Positions 45,201-56,400 of a stretch of 64,000 bases of DNA are shown piece by piece. The position numbers and the translations under genes are program-made. Position 1 is the first letter of the stretch, and each line of letters starts with the position of its first letter. This DNA is from Caecitellus pseudoparvulus (taxonomy: Eukaryota > Bigyra: Bicosoecida): assembly GCA_965644315.1 (NCBI GenBank), contig CBFFRQ010000032.1:744001-808000 (forward strand), given 5' to 3'. The notes under the pieces are model-generated. The model did not search any database and had not been told where the DNA came from. It was given only the letters and a program-made list of their open reading frames with translations.

Positions 45201-45655
45201 CCGAGGAGTGCACCTCTTTCGCCACGGCCGCCTTACAGGGTCTTGGCCTTCCCGTCGTCGTGAACGGCTTCATGCGCCAAGGAGACGACGGGCGTCAAGT
45301 TCTCAGCATGAAGGTGGAGCCACCACCCGAAGACGTGGCCGCAGAGCTCAGAAGGCGTGTGGGCGAAGCACTTCCCCAGGCCTCAGACGAGGAGCAAAGT
45401 GGAAGATTAGCCTTCTCCGGCGACGGGTTTGGCCTGTACTTTGTCTACTGCTCACTTGCAGGAGACTCTGTGAGAGACGCTGAGCCGGCGCAACGTCAGA
45501 CCGATGTTCAGGGTTACTTTGCTCTGGTCGGCCCTGACTGCATGGCAGGCTCCACCAGCAGCCTGCTCCCTGACGGGACTGCTGCCGCTGCTGCCGCTGC
45601 GCAGCCTGGTAGTCACCGGGCAAGTGAAGGCAGGGAGAGCGATGAGGACGAATGA
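42298..45655 (+). CDS. Large P-loop NTPase with repeat-type N-terminus and possible nuclease-like C-terminus (Crinkler/RHS-like)
   Basis: Two exons (42298-42510, 42593-45655) give 1,091 residues. Residues 45-180 hold one copy of the helical domain that is repeated in the opposite-strand neighbour, with the same phase-0 intron position (AAELVQ / GVINVEAVL). A Walker A GAPSGYGKS lies at about 368-376 and a Walker B RLIILDNVQ near 474-482, about 105 residues apart, as in STAND-like or RHS/Crinkler-type NTPases. Near residue 845 the C-terminal part has RLDCLTIVRNGIADVYHLEC, which could be a PD-(D/E)XK nuclease core with unusual spacing; this is weak. The Asp/Glu-rich end follows an Ala run. Codon use is visibly less GC-biased than in flanking genes. 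Possibly a mobile-element-derived effector or conflict protein. More introns cannot be excluded. Confidence 0.62.
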
Positions 45656-46021
45656 AAGGCTCCAGCCAAAGCCACACTTGCCACCCTTGCTCGCACTCTT
45701 CAAGCAAGTGACACGGGGGCCTCTGCCTCTGCCCCATGCCCTTGCAACGCAATCCATGGCAACTCCTCATGAAAGTGAACCCTGTCCCAGCACTTTCCCA
45801 TGGCAGCGAGATGCAGCACTGCAGTGAGTAGGTCGCCAGGTCACTCACACCCCCCAACACTTCCATACGTGGCCCGCCTTCTCCCCACGCGCGGTGGACT
45901 CCGTTGCACGGCAAGGCAGGGCTGCCGCGTGTGGCTTTGCAGTGGCGAGGCTGAGTCACACTCAAAGCACCAGCACAGCACCAGAGCCGGGCGAACGCTA
46001 CCCCAAACCCAGTCTGCAGGC
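45656..46021. other. Intergenic, convergent 3' ends
   Basis: 366 nt between the NTPase stop (+) and the repeat-protein stop (-). Short ORFs only; no inverted repeat recognised. Confidence 0.45.
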
Positions 46022-47962
46022 CTAGTGGCCCCTAGTCCACTTCCCAGGCACAGGCATGCACTGCCGTGTCCCCGATGGCTGTGTCCGCGTGACCTCGCTC
46101 CCTTTCGTCAGCTGTGCCAGCATCTTGGTGAGCTCCTCCCAACACTCAGCCTGCGACTCGTCCTTGGATCCGATACGCGTCGTGGACAGCTCAACAGGCT
46201 CTACAGGGTCATATGGCTCCACAAACGCGCCATGCTGCAGCTTCTCAAGCAGCACAGGCGGGCGATGCACCACGCAGCTGGCAAAGAAGTTGGCCAGCGC
46301 ACTCAACGCTGTTCCGTTGCTTTCCGGACTTCCCAGAAGCTTGTGCGACAGCTTCAAGACATCCGGACTCAACATCAGTACCACTGTCTGCATCTTGAAA
46401 TTGCGGTATGAGCAGCGGCAAGGCCCCTTCGTGCGCATTTCTTTCGCAGTCCACCAGCCGCAGCTGCAGAACCTGGTGGCCCGTCGGTCAGCTTCACACA
46501 ACACCATAAGTGCAAACCTCGCCGCCAACACGGCACTCGTAGAGCACCCATTTTCCTCCGCAGCTGTCAAGGCATTCTGGATCTGCTGCTCCTCCGCCCC
46601 GTGCAGGTACTGCATGGCATCATTGAAGCCGGTCCGCACCGCCTCGCTCAACTCCACCAAGCGGGCGGCGGCCAGTGCTCGCTCTACAGCGGGCCTCAGG
46701 CTCTGTGCCAGGAACGTCTGCCAGCCAACCTCATCTGACAGGCTCTTGGGCCGAGCCACCCAGTCGCGAACGAGAAAGTGTAGGAAGCGTCTGGGTGGAA
46801 TGACCACAGCATGTCGCAGGAAGTCCCACAGCAGGCCGGAGGTCGTCTCAGGCCCCGCAGAGCCATCCAGCAGCACGAAAGCCGCCTTCACGACATCGGG
46901 GTCTAGCAGTGCCAGCATTGTCTCGATGACCGCGTTTTCCTGCGCACACGAGCACACGTACACGGTGCAGGCGACTCTCGCTACGCATCTGGTTTGCACT
47001 TTCACTCACCCCTGCCTGCATCAGGGCGCACTTGGCTGCCTGCACGGCTGGCTCAGGACACTCGCTGCGCTCCAGGTCCGCAATGGCTGCCTCGATCCGA
47101 CCTGCTGCATCATCGAAGCGTTCCAGAAAGGCTGGGAAGTCACGCTCCGCAGCTTGCTCCATGTACTTGCGTCGGATGAAGGACAGCGCCTTCCAAGACT
47201 CAGGTGTCATGCTATTGGTCAAGTAGGACTCCCATGCGCTCTTGGTCAGCTCCTGTAGAGGCACAAGCCACTCTCCTCGCTGGCTCGCCAATAGCTTTGA
47301 TGGACCAGCACTTATGCACTTGCCCAGGAGGTATCCGAAGCTCCATACCATCTTCGGATCATTTCCAGCTTCGCTCACCAGTGCATGCGCGCGCTTGATG
47401 ACGTCAGGGCGCAGTACCAGCTGCACCATTTCGTGCAAGGACCGCTTCTGCGCCGGCACACAGACGAGCACGTGAGGAGGGAGGCAGTTCGAGTGCGCAG
47501 CGGCACTCCACTCACACAAAGCCACACCACCGCATGCTTCGCTGCCAGCACCGCTTGTTCGTCACACTCGCTCTCTTTCAGTTTTTGAATGGCACGATTG
47601 ATGCAGTCTGCTAGCTCAGCATTCAGTTTTGCGATCCTCTCGTCAAACCTCTTTTCGACCCTTCGCTGAATGTGAGCCAGCTGCCTGGCCTCCTCCTCCT
47701 TGACCTGCTGTCGGAGTGCAGCCGCCAACTGGCCAAGAACCTCGGCTGCCTCACCACTTCCTTGCCCTTTCAAGGACCCTGTGCCGCCTGCCTCTAGCTC
47801 CCCCAGCAGCTTCTGCGCACTGCACCCCAAGGTGCTCCACAGGAAGCTGGCCAAATCAAGACCAGGGTGCCCTGATGGTCCTCGCATCGGACAACACTCG
47901 TACAAGCGTGACAGCATGCTTGGCTCAAGCAGAGCGGAGAGGGTAACCAGGTCTGGCACGGT
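46022..47962 (-). repeat. Tandem array of ~440-bp domain exons
   Basis: Units at 47962-47516, 47447-47010, 46939-46505 and a shortened 46387-46022, separated by introns of 68, 70 and 117 nt. The first three are 447, 438 and 435 nt. Alignment by eye: LRPDVIKRAHAL, LDPDVVKAAFVL, LSPDVLKLSHKL near exon starts; SAWESYL and GWQTFL mid-exon; AVQAAKCALMQ, AVLAAKHAV and AVLAARFAL at exon ends. Divergence is high, so this is an old exon duplication. Confidence 0.7.
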
Positions 47963-48592
47963 CTGTGGGCGCAGCATGGGATACGCAGATCAGGTACGAC
48001 GCCAGCCCCTGGTGGTGCACGGCTTGACTCACCTGGCAACCTGCATATGCAGACATGGCGATGAAAACAGCTGCCCTGTCGACATCACTTGCGGCGAGGC
48101 TTGAGAGCAGGTCCACAGTGTGATCGCGCGCCTCACGAGTCAACGTCCCGCGCGAAACCCAGTCTGCTGCCCGTGCCTTGGCCAATTCCTCCGCAGCCTC
48201 CGGCCAACTCCACAGTCTACGCGTCCAAAGGCATTCAACCAGCGCTGCAGGCGCAGCGCGGGTCAGGTGATGAGGCCTGGCGCACAGCCGGGGTTTGTTG
48301 CAGGCGACACTCACAGCTTTCAGATTCCGCAGACACACCACCACCCCACAAGGGAAGGGCTTGCGTGCCACCCTGCCACGCACAGGCAAGCATGGCGCAA
48401 GATCAAGCGACCAAGTAAAGCCAATGCACACAGAGGGAGGCAATGGACTGGGTGAGGTGTTTGGATTGTGGCCTGGCGTTGGTTATGCCGAGGCGCGAAG
48501 GCTCTGGGCTCTTGCTGGTTCCCCAAGCCCATCACGATAACAACAAGCCCACTGGGCGCCAGCGCGAGCTTCCACTGCATCAAGGCACTCAT
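46022..48592 (-). CDS. Tandem exon-repeat protein of an unrecognised ~146-residue helical domain
   Basis: Confident exons: 48033-48244, 47516-47962, 47010-47447, 46505-46939 and 46022-46387. The three internal full units are 149, 146 and 145 codons, all phase 0 at both ends. Each exon starts with a V-x-x-(M/L)-L-x-L-x-P-D-V-type helix and ends with AI-x-L-x-x-SEC-x-x-x-AV-x-AAK-x-AL. One more unit precedes and a shortened one ends the protein (about 670 residues visible). The true start is unresolved: ATG 48592 in a short open frame is a candidate but its splice to the next exon is uncertain. No catalytic motif, signal peptide or TM segment. I know of no family matching this unit. It lies tail-to-tail with the NTPase that carries one copy. 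Confidence 0.6.
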
Positions 48593-48643
48593 GAGTGTGC
48601 CGTTGCCAGCCGTTGTGGCACCGGGCACACCAGGCCACCTCCA

Positions 48644-49318
48644 TCAAGCCGACGCACCTGCCCGCAGCAGCACCATGGCCTGCCTGCCCAATCGACTGCT
48701 CGTGCCAGCCCATGCGGCATCCTTGGCAGGTTGCTGCACAAAGTGGTCAGCTTTGCGTCTGACCTGCTGTGGGGTGGCACGACGGCCCGTGAGGCCAAGC
48801 AGCTCCCGCAACACACCCAGCTGTTCCTGGGCGCAAGCCTCCCAGAATGCACCCTCCTCCCGTGAATGGACGTCGACTTCACGGTGGCCAGTCAGGCTCA
48901 GCAGCTCGCGCACCACTTCAGCGTGGCCGTGCGCACATGCCCATCTGAAGGCGAACTCCTCGTCAACGTGCACGTCCACTTCACGGTGACCGGCCAAGGC
49001 CAGCAGCTGACGCACCACGTGAAGGTGACCACGAGAGCATGCCTCGCGAAAGGCGAACTCTCCGATCGCGTGTACGTCAACTTCGCGGTGGCCGGACAGG
49101 CTCAGCAGCTCGCGTACCACTTGAACGTGGCCGCGCGCACAGGCATCCCGGAGACCAAACACCTTCACCTCCCGCACCTGCAAGGAAGCCAGGCAGTTGC
49201 GGCGGCCACTCTCAAAAGCGCAGCGTTGGCAAACCTGGCACAACTGCGGCCTGGCTGAAGCATAGCGAGTGTATGCACTCCTTGGGTACAAGTCACACCC
49301 TTGCTGCATCCCCTGCAT
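48644..49318 (-). CDS. Short ankyrin-repeat protein (near-identical tandem units)
   Basis: Open frame of 224 residues from ATG 49318. Four ankyrin-like units of about 34 residues: ARGHVQVVRELLSLSGHREV, SRGHLHVVRQLLALAGHREV, AHGHAEVVRELLSLTGHREV and a degenerate AQEQLGVLRELLGLTG. The shared GHREVDVH spacer is unusual and resembles ankyrin proteins of giant viruses and bacteria more than canonical ones, but that is impression only. The first 45 residues are Cys-containing and may be partly intronic: CTTGCAG/GTGCGGG just before the first unit looks like a 3' splice site. Its ATG is only 3 nt from the ATG of the divergent GH18-like gene. Function unknown. Confidence 0.6.
   Translation of the reverse strand: MQGMQQGCDLYPRSAYTRYASARPQLCQVCQRCAFESGRRNCLASLQVREVKVFGLRDACARGHVQVVRELLSLSGHREVDVHAIGEFAFREACSRGHLHVVRQLLALAGHREVDVHVDEEFAFRWACAHGHAEVVRELLSLTGHREVDVHSREEGAFWEACAQEQLGVLRELLGLTGRRATPQQVRRKADHFVQQPAKDAAWAGTSSRLGRQAMVLLRAGASA
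48800..49170 (-). repeat. Tandem DNA repeat encoding the ankyrin units
   Basis: About 102-bp units around 48880, 48980 and 49080 share long near-identical stretches on the plus strand (CAGGCTCAGCAGCTCGCG and the GGTGGCC-rich block before it). Similarity at DNA level is much higher than elsewhere in the window, which points to recent unit duplication or gene conversion. Confidence 0.65.
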
Positions 49319-49321
49319 GTG

Positions 49322-50416
49322 ATGAGGGCTGTCGCAGCGCTCTTAGTGGCAGCGCCACTGGTGGTCTCAGCCCGCTTTGCCATGCCATGGCTGTGCCTGG
49401 AAAGGTGTGGCGCCAACAGCTCCCAGGTTGCACACAATATTAAGCAAGTCCTAGACAATGCTGGCACCACCTTCACCGCCGTGTCCTTCGAGGTCAGCGT
49501 GGGCGAACCTAGCAGGGTCTGGTGCAGTGCACCTGCAACTCACACGCACCTTTTTGCTCACAGCGCTTCAACCTGGGTCCAGACAGCACTCTGGTGCTGA
49601 ACAACTTGACAGATCCAACTGAATCCTTCGTTTCAGCTGGCCTTGAGACCTTTCCTATGGTTTCCTCTTACCCTTACCCGCCTCAGTTCATGTGAGGAGC
49701 ATCGCTGGTCCAGGCAGAAGTGCCCGAGCCGACTTCCCCTGCCTACCCCCGCACATCACACAGTGATTGGATGCGGCAGGTATTCCGCAACCCTATGCCA
49801 TTTGTTCGTGCCCTGCAATCCCACATTCAAGCCCGGGGCTACTCGGGAGTCAACATGTGAGCAGCAGCTCCCCGGCTTGCTTCACTCGCCTCCCCACACC
49901 ACACCGCCTCCTGAGCACGCACAGTGACTGGGAGCCCACGAAAGGAGTCACTGCACGAGACGCCTTGGACTACGCGGCGTTTCTAGACCTCCTGGCCAGC
50001 GAGCTGCACGCGGTGGGGGCACAGGTCACGGTAGACTTTGCGACGTGGAGCCCGATCTGGAACCTCACGGCTCTCGCGGCGACGGGCGTGGATCGCTTCA
50101 TGGACATGGGCACCTACACAGACAGCCCCGACTCGTGGAAACGCCAGCTACAGGTGGCCCTGCAGGCTCTGCCGCATGACAAGATCGTTGTGGGTGCGTG
50201 TGTGCGGCACGCTCGCCGACGCCTCGCCTGCCAGCCAACCCCCCTCCCCACGCCAACTCAGGTCTTGAAACGACCATGGCCAGCAGTGGAGCGCCCTACC
50301 CCGTCTCTGTCCTGCAGCAGCGTTTCCAGCTGCTGCGCGAGGCTGGCCTGGACGCTGTTGGGCTGTGGGTTGCTCCCATCCCCGCCACGTTCCTGCCCTT
50401 CTTGCGGAACTTGTAA
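49322..50416 (+). CDS. Secreted GH18-like (chitinase-fold) protein
   Basis: Five exons (49322-49492, 49564-49691, 49764-49856, 49925-50193, 50262-50416) give 271 residues. Signal peptide at residues 1-17 (MRAVAALLVAAPLVVSA). GYSGVNIDWEP near residue 128 matches the beta-4 DxxDxDxE box of glycoside hydrolase family 18, with the catalytic Glu kept but an upstream Asp replaced. Later strands VTVDFATWSP and FMDMGTYTDS fit beta-5 and beta-6 of the barrel. The protein is short for GH18 and ends GLWVAPIPATFLPFL. It may degrade chitin-like or N-acetylglucosamine polymers, or be a lectin-like relative. Introns are 71, 72, 68 and 68 nt. It ends 38 nt from the convergent coiled-coil gene. Confidence 0.72.
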
Positions 50417-50454
50417 TGCATTGCGCCCAGTGTGGTGGTGCGGCGGCGGCCGAC

Positions 50455-53322
50455 TTAAGACTGCCCTGTCAGCAGTGGCGATACCCGCGCCGCCTGCGTG
50501 CCTGGCATGGGCGTCGAGACGGGTGTGGCCACAGGGGCAGGTGTGAAGCCTGCGCTGGGCCGTTTGGGACGCCGCACGCCACTGTGCGCGTGGGGCACCT
50601 GTGGCATGGCCGATGGGGGTGCAGGGGGGGCAGAGGGGGGCTGGGAGGCATGTGGAGATGCAATGGGCTTCACTGGGCGCACGGTGGGGGTGGGGGGCGC
50701 ACGGGCCGGTGGGGGAGGGCCTGGCAGCGCCGCTAAGGACTGCGCGATGTGGGTGGCAGCGAGTGACTTGGAGCCTTGCCCCTCTGCTGCGTTGCTACGC
50801 GTCTCTGACGTCACACGCACCGCCTGCAGCAGGGAGGCGAAGTCCGCCTTCACCACATTCAACGCACCCAGCAACTGGCGATTTGATGCCAGCAAGTCCG
50901 TGACGGAGTCCCCTGTCGAAGCCACTGCATGTGCTTCCGCTGACCGCGCCGCCTGCAGCACTGCTTCAGATGCCACTGCCGCATGCCTGGGCGGCGAGTG
51001 CCGTGGCATGCCCCCCCCTGTCGCACTGTCCCAAGTGGAAATGCCGCTGGCATCCAGCCGCGTCTCGTCTTCACTCGGCGTGGGGGGTGCCGCCTTGGCT
51101 CTGGCTGCGGGCACCGGGCTCGCTGCAGCTGCCGCCGCCGCGCTTTCGTCACGCAAACGCCGCATGCCGCTCTGCATGCGCTTGAGCTTTCCGTTCAAGC
51201 TGGAACACTTGGAACGCAGTGCGGCCACCTGAGCGTCAGCTGTGCTGGCCTTTTCCACCGCCTCTGCCGCCTGCCGTGACACTTCACTGCTGACTGCACG
51301 CGCCGCGGACAGCTCAGCTGACAGGGTCATGATGCGTGCGTTCGCCTGCGTCAAGGCTTCCTCCGCCACAGTGCTGTCCACATCTGAGCGTGTGACAGCA
51401 GTCATGAGTTCTTGCGTTTGGTCGCCCTCCCCTGCACGCGTCGTTCGTCGGCCATGAGAGTGCGAGGGGGAGGTGAGTTGCGACTGTGATGCTGCGCTGC
51501 GCGCTGCTTGCAGCTCAGCCTGAGTCACAGCCAAGGAGTCCACCAACTCCGCTTCGCGAGCCGCATGACTGGCTTTGTTCTCTGCCAAGGACTCAGCCAG
51601 GCCCTGCGCTGCGTTGCGCAGGGCGTCCAGCTGTCGCTCTGCTGCTGCTGCTCGGGCGGCAGCATTTTCCGCAGCCAACTTGGCTCTCCGGGCATCCTGC
51701 CGCGCATCCCCCTCTGCCGTCTCAGCTTCGGCCAAGGCACGCTCCATGTCCACCAGCTGGGCTTCCAGCTCGTCTGCGCGCTCAGCAGTCTCCACCACCA
51801 GCCCCTCGAACTGCCCGGGTGACAGCAGCAGGGTGCCTTCCGGAATGGCAGCCTGACCGGCCTCCTCCTCCTCCAGCTCGCCCGACGACCGATCTGCCCG
51901 GTCATACGCCGCCTTTAACAGCGCCACGACCTTGGGTCGCACCGACAGGCGCGCGCCGCCGGCGGGTGACTCCTGCCTTGCCTGACTCTGCAGCAATGCT
52001 TCCCGCAGGCTGCGCACGTGCTCGACGAGGGAGACATTGACACTGCCAGCGCCGGCAGGCCCACGCTGGCTGTGCGCTGAGGCGGGGGATACGTGGATGT
52101 GGGGGGACGCCAGTGTGCTGGCCGAGGGGGTGGGTGCGGCGAAGGCGCTGGTGCCTGAGGCAGCTTGCCCGCCGGCCTCCAGCCGCCCGTGCAGCACGAG
52201 GAAGGCGCCCAGGACGAAATTCAACTGCTCCACTACGCCTGCTGCCAGGTGATGCAGGGGGGCATCGGGGTCCGCGGCGGGGGGTGGCGGCCCGAAGCCC
52301 CCCTCCAACAGCGCGCTCGGCATCACCGGCACATCGACCAGGGCACTGCGCGCGGCCTGCACCTCCGAGCTGCCAGCGACAGCGGCATCCCCCTCCTTCA
52401 GAGCCGCCAGCTCGGCTTGCAGCGCCATGACGCGGCTGTGCAGCGCCAAGCACTCCTCCCTGGCGCCGTGTGCGGCCTTGGACAGGCGGCTTGACTCGGC
52501 CGCCAGCTCCCCATGCGCTGCACGCTCCATGGCCAGCTGGCGTTCCAGGCGCTCTGCGCTGTCTTGCAGGAACTGCACGCGGGAGGACGCCGCAGCTGCC
52601 TGGGAGGCGCCGAGGAGGCGGGTGTTCAGCGCTTCCTGCGTTGGGAGGGCACGTCGCAGCGACCGTTGGTGCGAGCGGCAAGTTAGCACCGCATTCGCGC
52701 GGCAACACACATTGTCTGCTTGCAAGCGCCGGACAGTCGCCTTGGTTTCGGCCAGTTGCAGTTGTAGGTGCTCTGCTTTGGCGTCTGCTGCGTCGGCGCG
52801 GGCTGCCTCGGCTTGCCTGGCTTCCAACGCTTCTGCCAGCGCTGCACCTGCGTGCAGACGCAGGGGTGGAAGAGTCCACACAACAGGGGCCAGGGGGGGC
52901 CCTCGTGAGAAGCCCAGAGCGGGACCTCATTTTGCATGCTCTGGCACACACGCACCTGTCGCATGGCCAGTTGTGGCGGGCTGGGGTGGCCCGCCCGTGC
53001 CCTGCCGTTGTGCAGCGGACATTTGCTGCTGCACCCACGACAGCTCCTCCCGCAAGCGCGCGTTGATGCTCATCTGCTCCAGAAGGTCTTCACGCAAGAT
53101 CTTCTTCTCTGTGTCACTCTTGCGGCGCGCTTCGCGGAGTTGGCGCTCCACATCATTCCGCTCGGCCAGCATGACGTTGATCTCATGGCGCAAAGCAGCT
53201 GTGGTGGAGGCGCCGCCGCGCGATGCAGCTAGGACGCCGGTGCTTGATGCCAGTACCCCTTGTTGAGCTGCGCCAGCGTTCGACGTCGCTGGACCGGCTG
53301 CTTGGGGAGTACCCCACTGCAT
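50455..53322 (-). CDS. Long coiled-coil protein
   Basis: Three exons (52956-53322, 52711-52847, 50455-52635), 894 residues. Residues 45-90 (LRHEINVMLAERNDVERQLR) and many later stretches are strong heptads rich in Ala, Glu, Arg and Leu, broken by Pro/Gly-rich linkers near residues 270-340 and over the last 150 residues. A 75-nt in-frame intron (donor GTGTGTTG) separates LQADN from EALNTRLL. No motor, GRIP or nucleotide-binding motif. Such proteins act as cytoskeletal, centrosomal or Golgi scaffolds; nothing here decides which. Heads away from the FHA/F-box gene end on the same strand. Confidence 0.7.
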
Positions 53323-53478
53323 GGCCGGCGCGGTGTTTCACAGCCGTTTCGCAGCCCCCACCACACAAGTCACCCCTGGAAAGGAGGCAGAGGAGGGATC
53401 ATGGCGCTCAGGTCCATTTTCTCACGTCTTATAAATTATCGCCCACCGCAGAAAATGCTCGCAGCCTCGGTGCATGGC

Positions 53479-56400
53479 TCACTCCTCCAAGCCTTCCTCC
53501 TCCTCAGCCAGGGAGGTGAGTGGCGCGACACGCAGGGCGCCGTGCTCAGTGCGCAGGCCACGGGCCTCGGCTAGCTCTTGCAGCCCCGCATAGCTGGCGT
53601 CCCCGGGTGGCAGCGCTAGCAGCGCATAGCGCACTGCAGAGGGCACGTCCCGCACGATGCGGTAGGCTACGGAGCTGGAGGGGGACGGCTCCGCCTCCTC
53701 CCCGCCCTCGTCCCCAGCTGCCTGGAACGCCGTGACGGCCTTCAACAGCTCAGCTGGATGCTGTGCCAGCACCTCCGGCGGCTGTGCTCTGAACCACATC
53801 TCAGCCTTGAGTATAGCCAAGCCCGGGCACGCCAGCACAAGCTGCGCCAAGGCTGGCACGGTCAGCTGCCGCAAGCCCAGGAGCACTACTTGCTTGAGTC
53901 CATGGCAGTGCCTGCTGAGACACTGCAGCGTCGCGTCAGTCAGGCGCGAGCAGCCTCGCAGCTGGAGGTGGGTGAGGCGGGGGCAGGCGGCAGCCAGGCC
54001 AGGCGGGCCCCCCTCCACGCCCTCGAACGCTGCATCGGTCAGGCGCTCACACCCGGTGGCCTTGAGCGTGTGCAGGCGCGGGCAGTGCGCCGCCAGGGAA
54101 TGCAGCACACTGTCATCCACCCCCACGACGTACTCGACGTCCAGCACCTCCAAGTGGGGCAGGCAGGCCACCGCTGCCGCGATGTCGCGTGCCGCCAGCT
54201 GGCTGCAGCCTCGCAAACGCAGCTGCCGCAGGACGGGCGTGTACCGCGCCAGCAACGCCAGGTTCTCGCTGCATAGACCCAAGCAACACCTCAGGTCCAG
54301 CACTTGCACGTGGGAGGCGAAGGTAGCCGCTGGCAAGGGCTGCGTCAGGCGAGGCAGCCCGCCAGACCGGGTTTCCACCGGCGTGGGCTCATGCGCCGGG
54401 AGGGGCAGGAAGTGGCTCATGTTCGCAGCTGCCGCCTCCAGGATAGCTTGCGGGTGCACACCATCTGGCAGGTGCAGGGACAGCAAGGGCGTGGCGCCCA
54501 GGCCGCTGCTCTGGCCGTCCAGGCTCAGCCACGGATTGCGGCACAGGACGCCGGCATCGGCTAAGCTGCTGGGCTGCGCACCGCGGGTCACCCGCACTGC
54601 CTCTGCGGTGTACCATGGAATCATGAGGTCCACCAGGGCCGAGCAGAACTTGGACTGCGGGAAGGCATCCCTCACGCTGGGCCGCCAGGGGTTGGCGGGA
54701 AGTCCGCCGGCAGCCGTGGCGGCGGACGTTGCTGCCACGGACTCCAGCACCTCACCGGCGCCACCCTGCGCGCCACCTGCACCGCACGCCCACAGCTGTC
54801 TCTCCAGCTTGAACTCCAACTGGGCACCTTGCCACAGACACGACACTGCCACTCCTAGCAAGCTCCGCACGAGTCGTGGCTTGGCTGCCTCGTCCGGCAT
54901 GGCTGCAAAGGGCGTCTCCACGGGCGGACCCGCCGTCGGCGCCGTGCACCCTGACACATGGCAGGCATACCACTGACCGTACCGCATGCCGGGGCAGGGG
55001 ACGTCAGGGCTCCACGCCGGCGCCCGTACACCGCACTCCAGCACCCTGCCCACCGGGCCCTGCTCACCGCTCACGTATGGCACGAAGTCTGCACCTTGCA
55101 GGGCGCTGCCTTGCCCAGCACTGGCCTGCACAAAGTCCTCCACCGCAGTCTCGTCGTCCACGCCCCGCTGCACCAGTGGCGCTGCCACCTCCTTCACACC
55201 CGGCACGGCTGTGGGCGCCATGAGTGCCGGGCGCAGGCCCAGCAAGGCCAAGACATCCCCCACCGTCGCCCAAGCACAGAAGGCGAGGCTGAGGTGCCGC
55301 ACCCGGGGCGTGACGCTGCCGGCCAGGTTGGCCAGGGTGGTGGGGTGGGGCCGGCTCGTGCCGCGGAAGTACTGGCCCAGAGCCACGCCTGGCAGAGCCC
55401 TTGGCTGCTGCGCCGCGGCGAGCCACGCGCGGCACACACGGGAAGCAAGCAAGGACTCGTGCAGCTGCAGGTATGACAGAGCATGCTCGAGTATCCCTGG
55501 AGGCAGGAAGTTGACGTGCAGGATGTGCTGGGTAGGCGGCAGCTGAGGCGGCGCGGTGCGGGCACCCGCCCCCTCAGCAGGGGGGGATCTCCCAGGCAGC
55601 GAGGGCAGGCCCACTAGAGACCCCACAGCTGAGGCCTCCGCTGACGGTGAGCTGTCACTGCACCCACCCTCCAGCTCATCTGGCATACAGGTGGGCCCCA
55701 AGTCCAGGGAGGGCATGCCGTCCAGTCCGGGGCCGCGCTTTGGCGAAGGGCACCCCACGGCAGATGCAGGGTGGCTCCGGGCGCGCTTCTTGCCACCCAG
55801 CATGGGAGATGCCACCACTGCAGAGTTCCCCTCGCCAAAGGCGGCGGTGGCTGCTGTGCCAGCTGCGCCAGCGCGGGCGGCAGGGGAGGGCGACGCCTGC
55901 ATGGGCAGCCTGCACCACATGCAGGCGTCGATCTGAGACCGCACCAGCACCCACTTGCACCAGGCTTTGTCGTGGTTTGCTCGGATGAGGGGGAAAGGCA
56001 CGCCTTGTTGGGGGCCTGGAAAGCAGGCCACGGAGGGGTTGGCTGACCGCGGCAGGCGACGAGGGGGTGACGAAGGCAGCATTGGCACGCCCTGCCGAGA
56101 CACTGGCATAACCTGTTCCAGGAAGAGGGTGGGAAGGGTGCAAAGGGGCACGCGAGGCGGGGGCAAGGGCACCGCTCTGGGCGCACCTGAAACGCGTGCC
56201 GTCCAGGCTGGTCATACACAAGCTCAATAACATCCCCCATGAGCACCCGGCACATCTTGCCAGTGGGCACCTTGCTCTGCTTCCTGCGGCCAGGACTCAA
56301 GATGCGCACGGAGTTGCGGCCCAGCTGCAGGGAGGGACGGGCGGCAGTGTGTTCAGAGCCCGCCCGCAGCGCGAGGCACGCCAGCGCACCGTTGCAAGCA

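Noticed and set aside
42298-49318. The island as a complete transposon
   Set aside because: No terminal inverted repeats, target-site duplications, transposase or reverse transcriptase were recognised around it.
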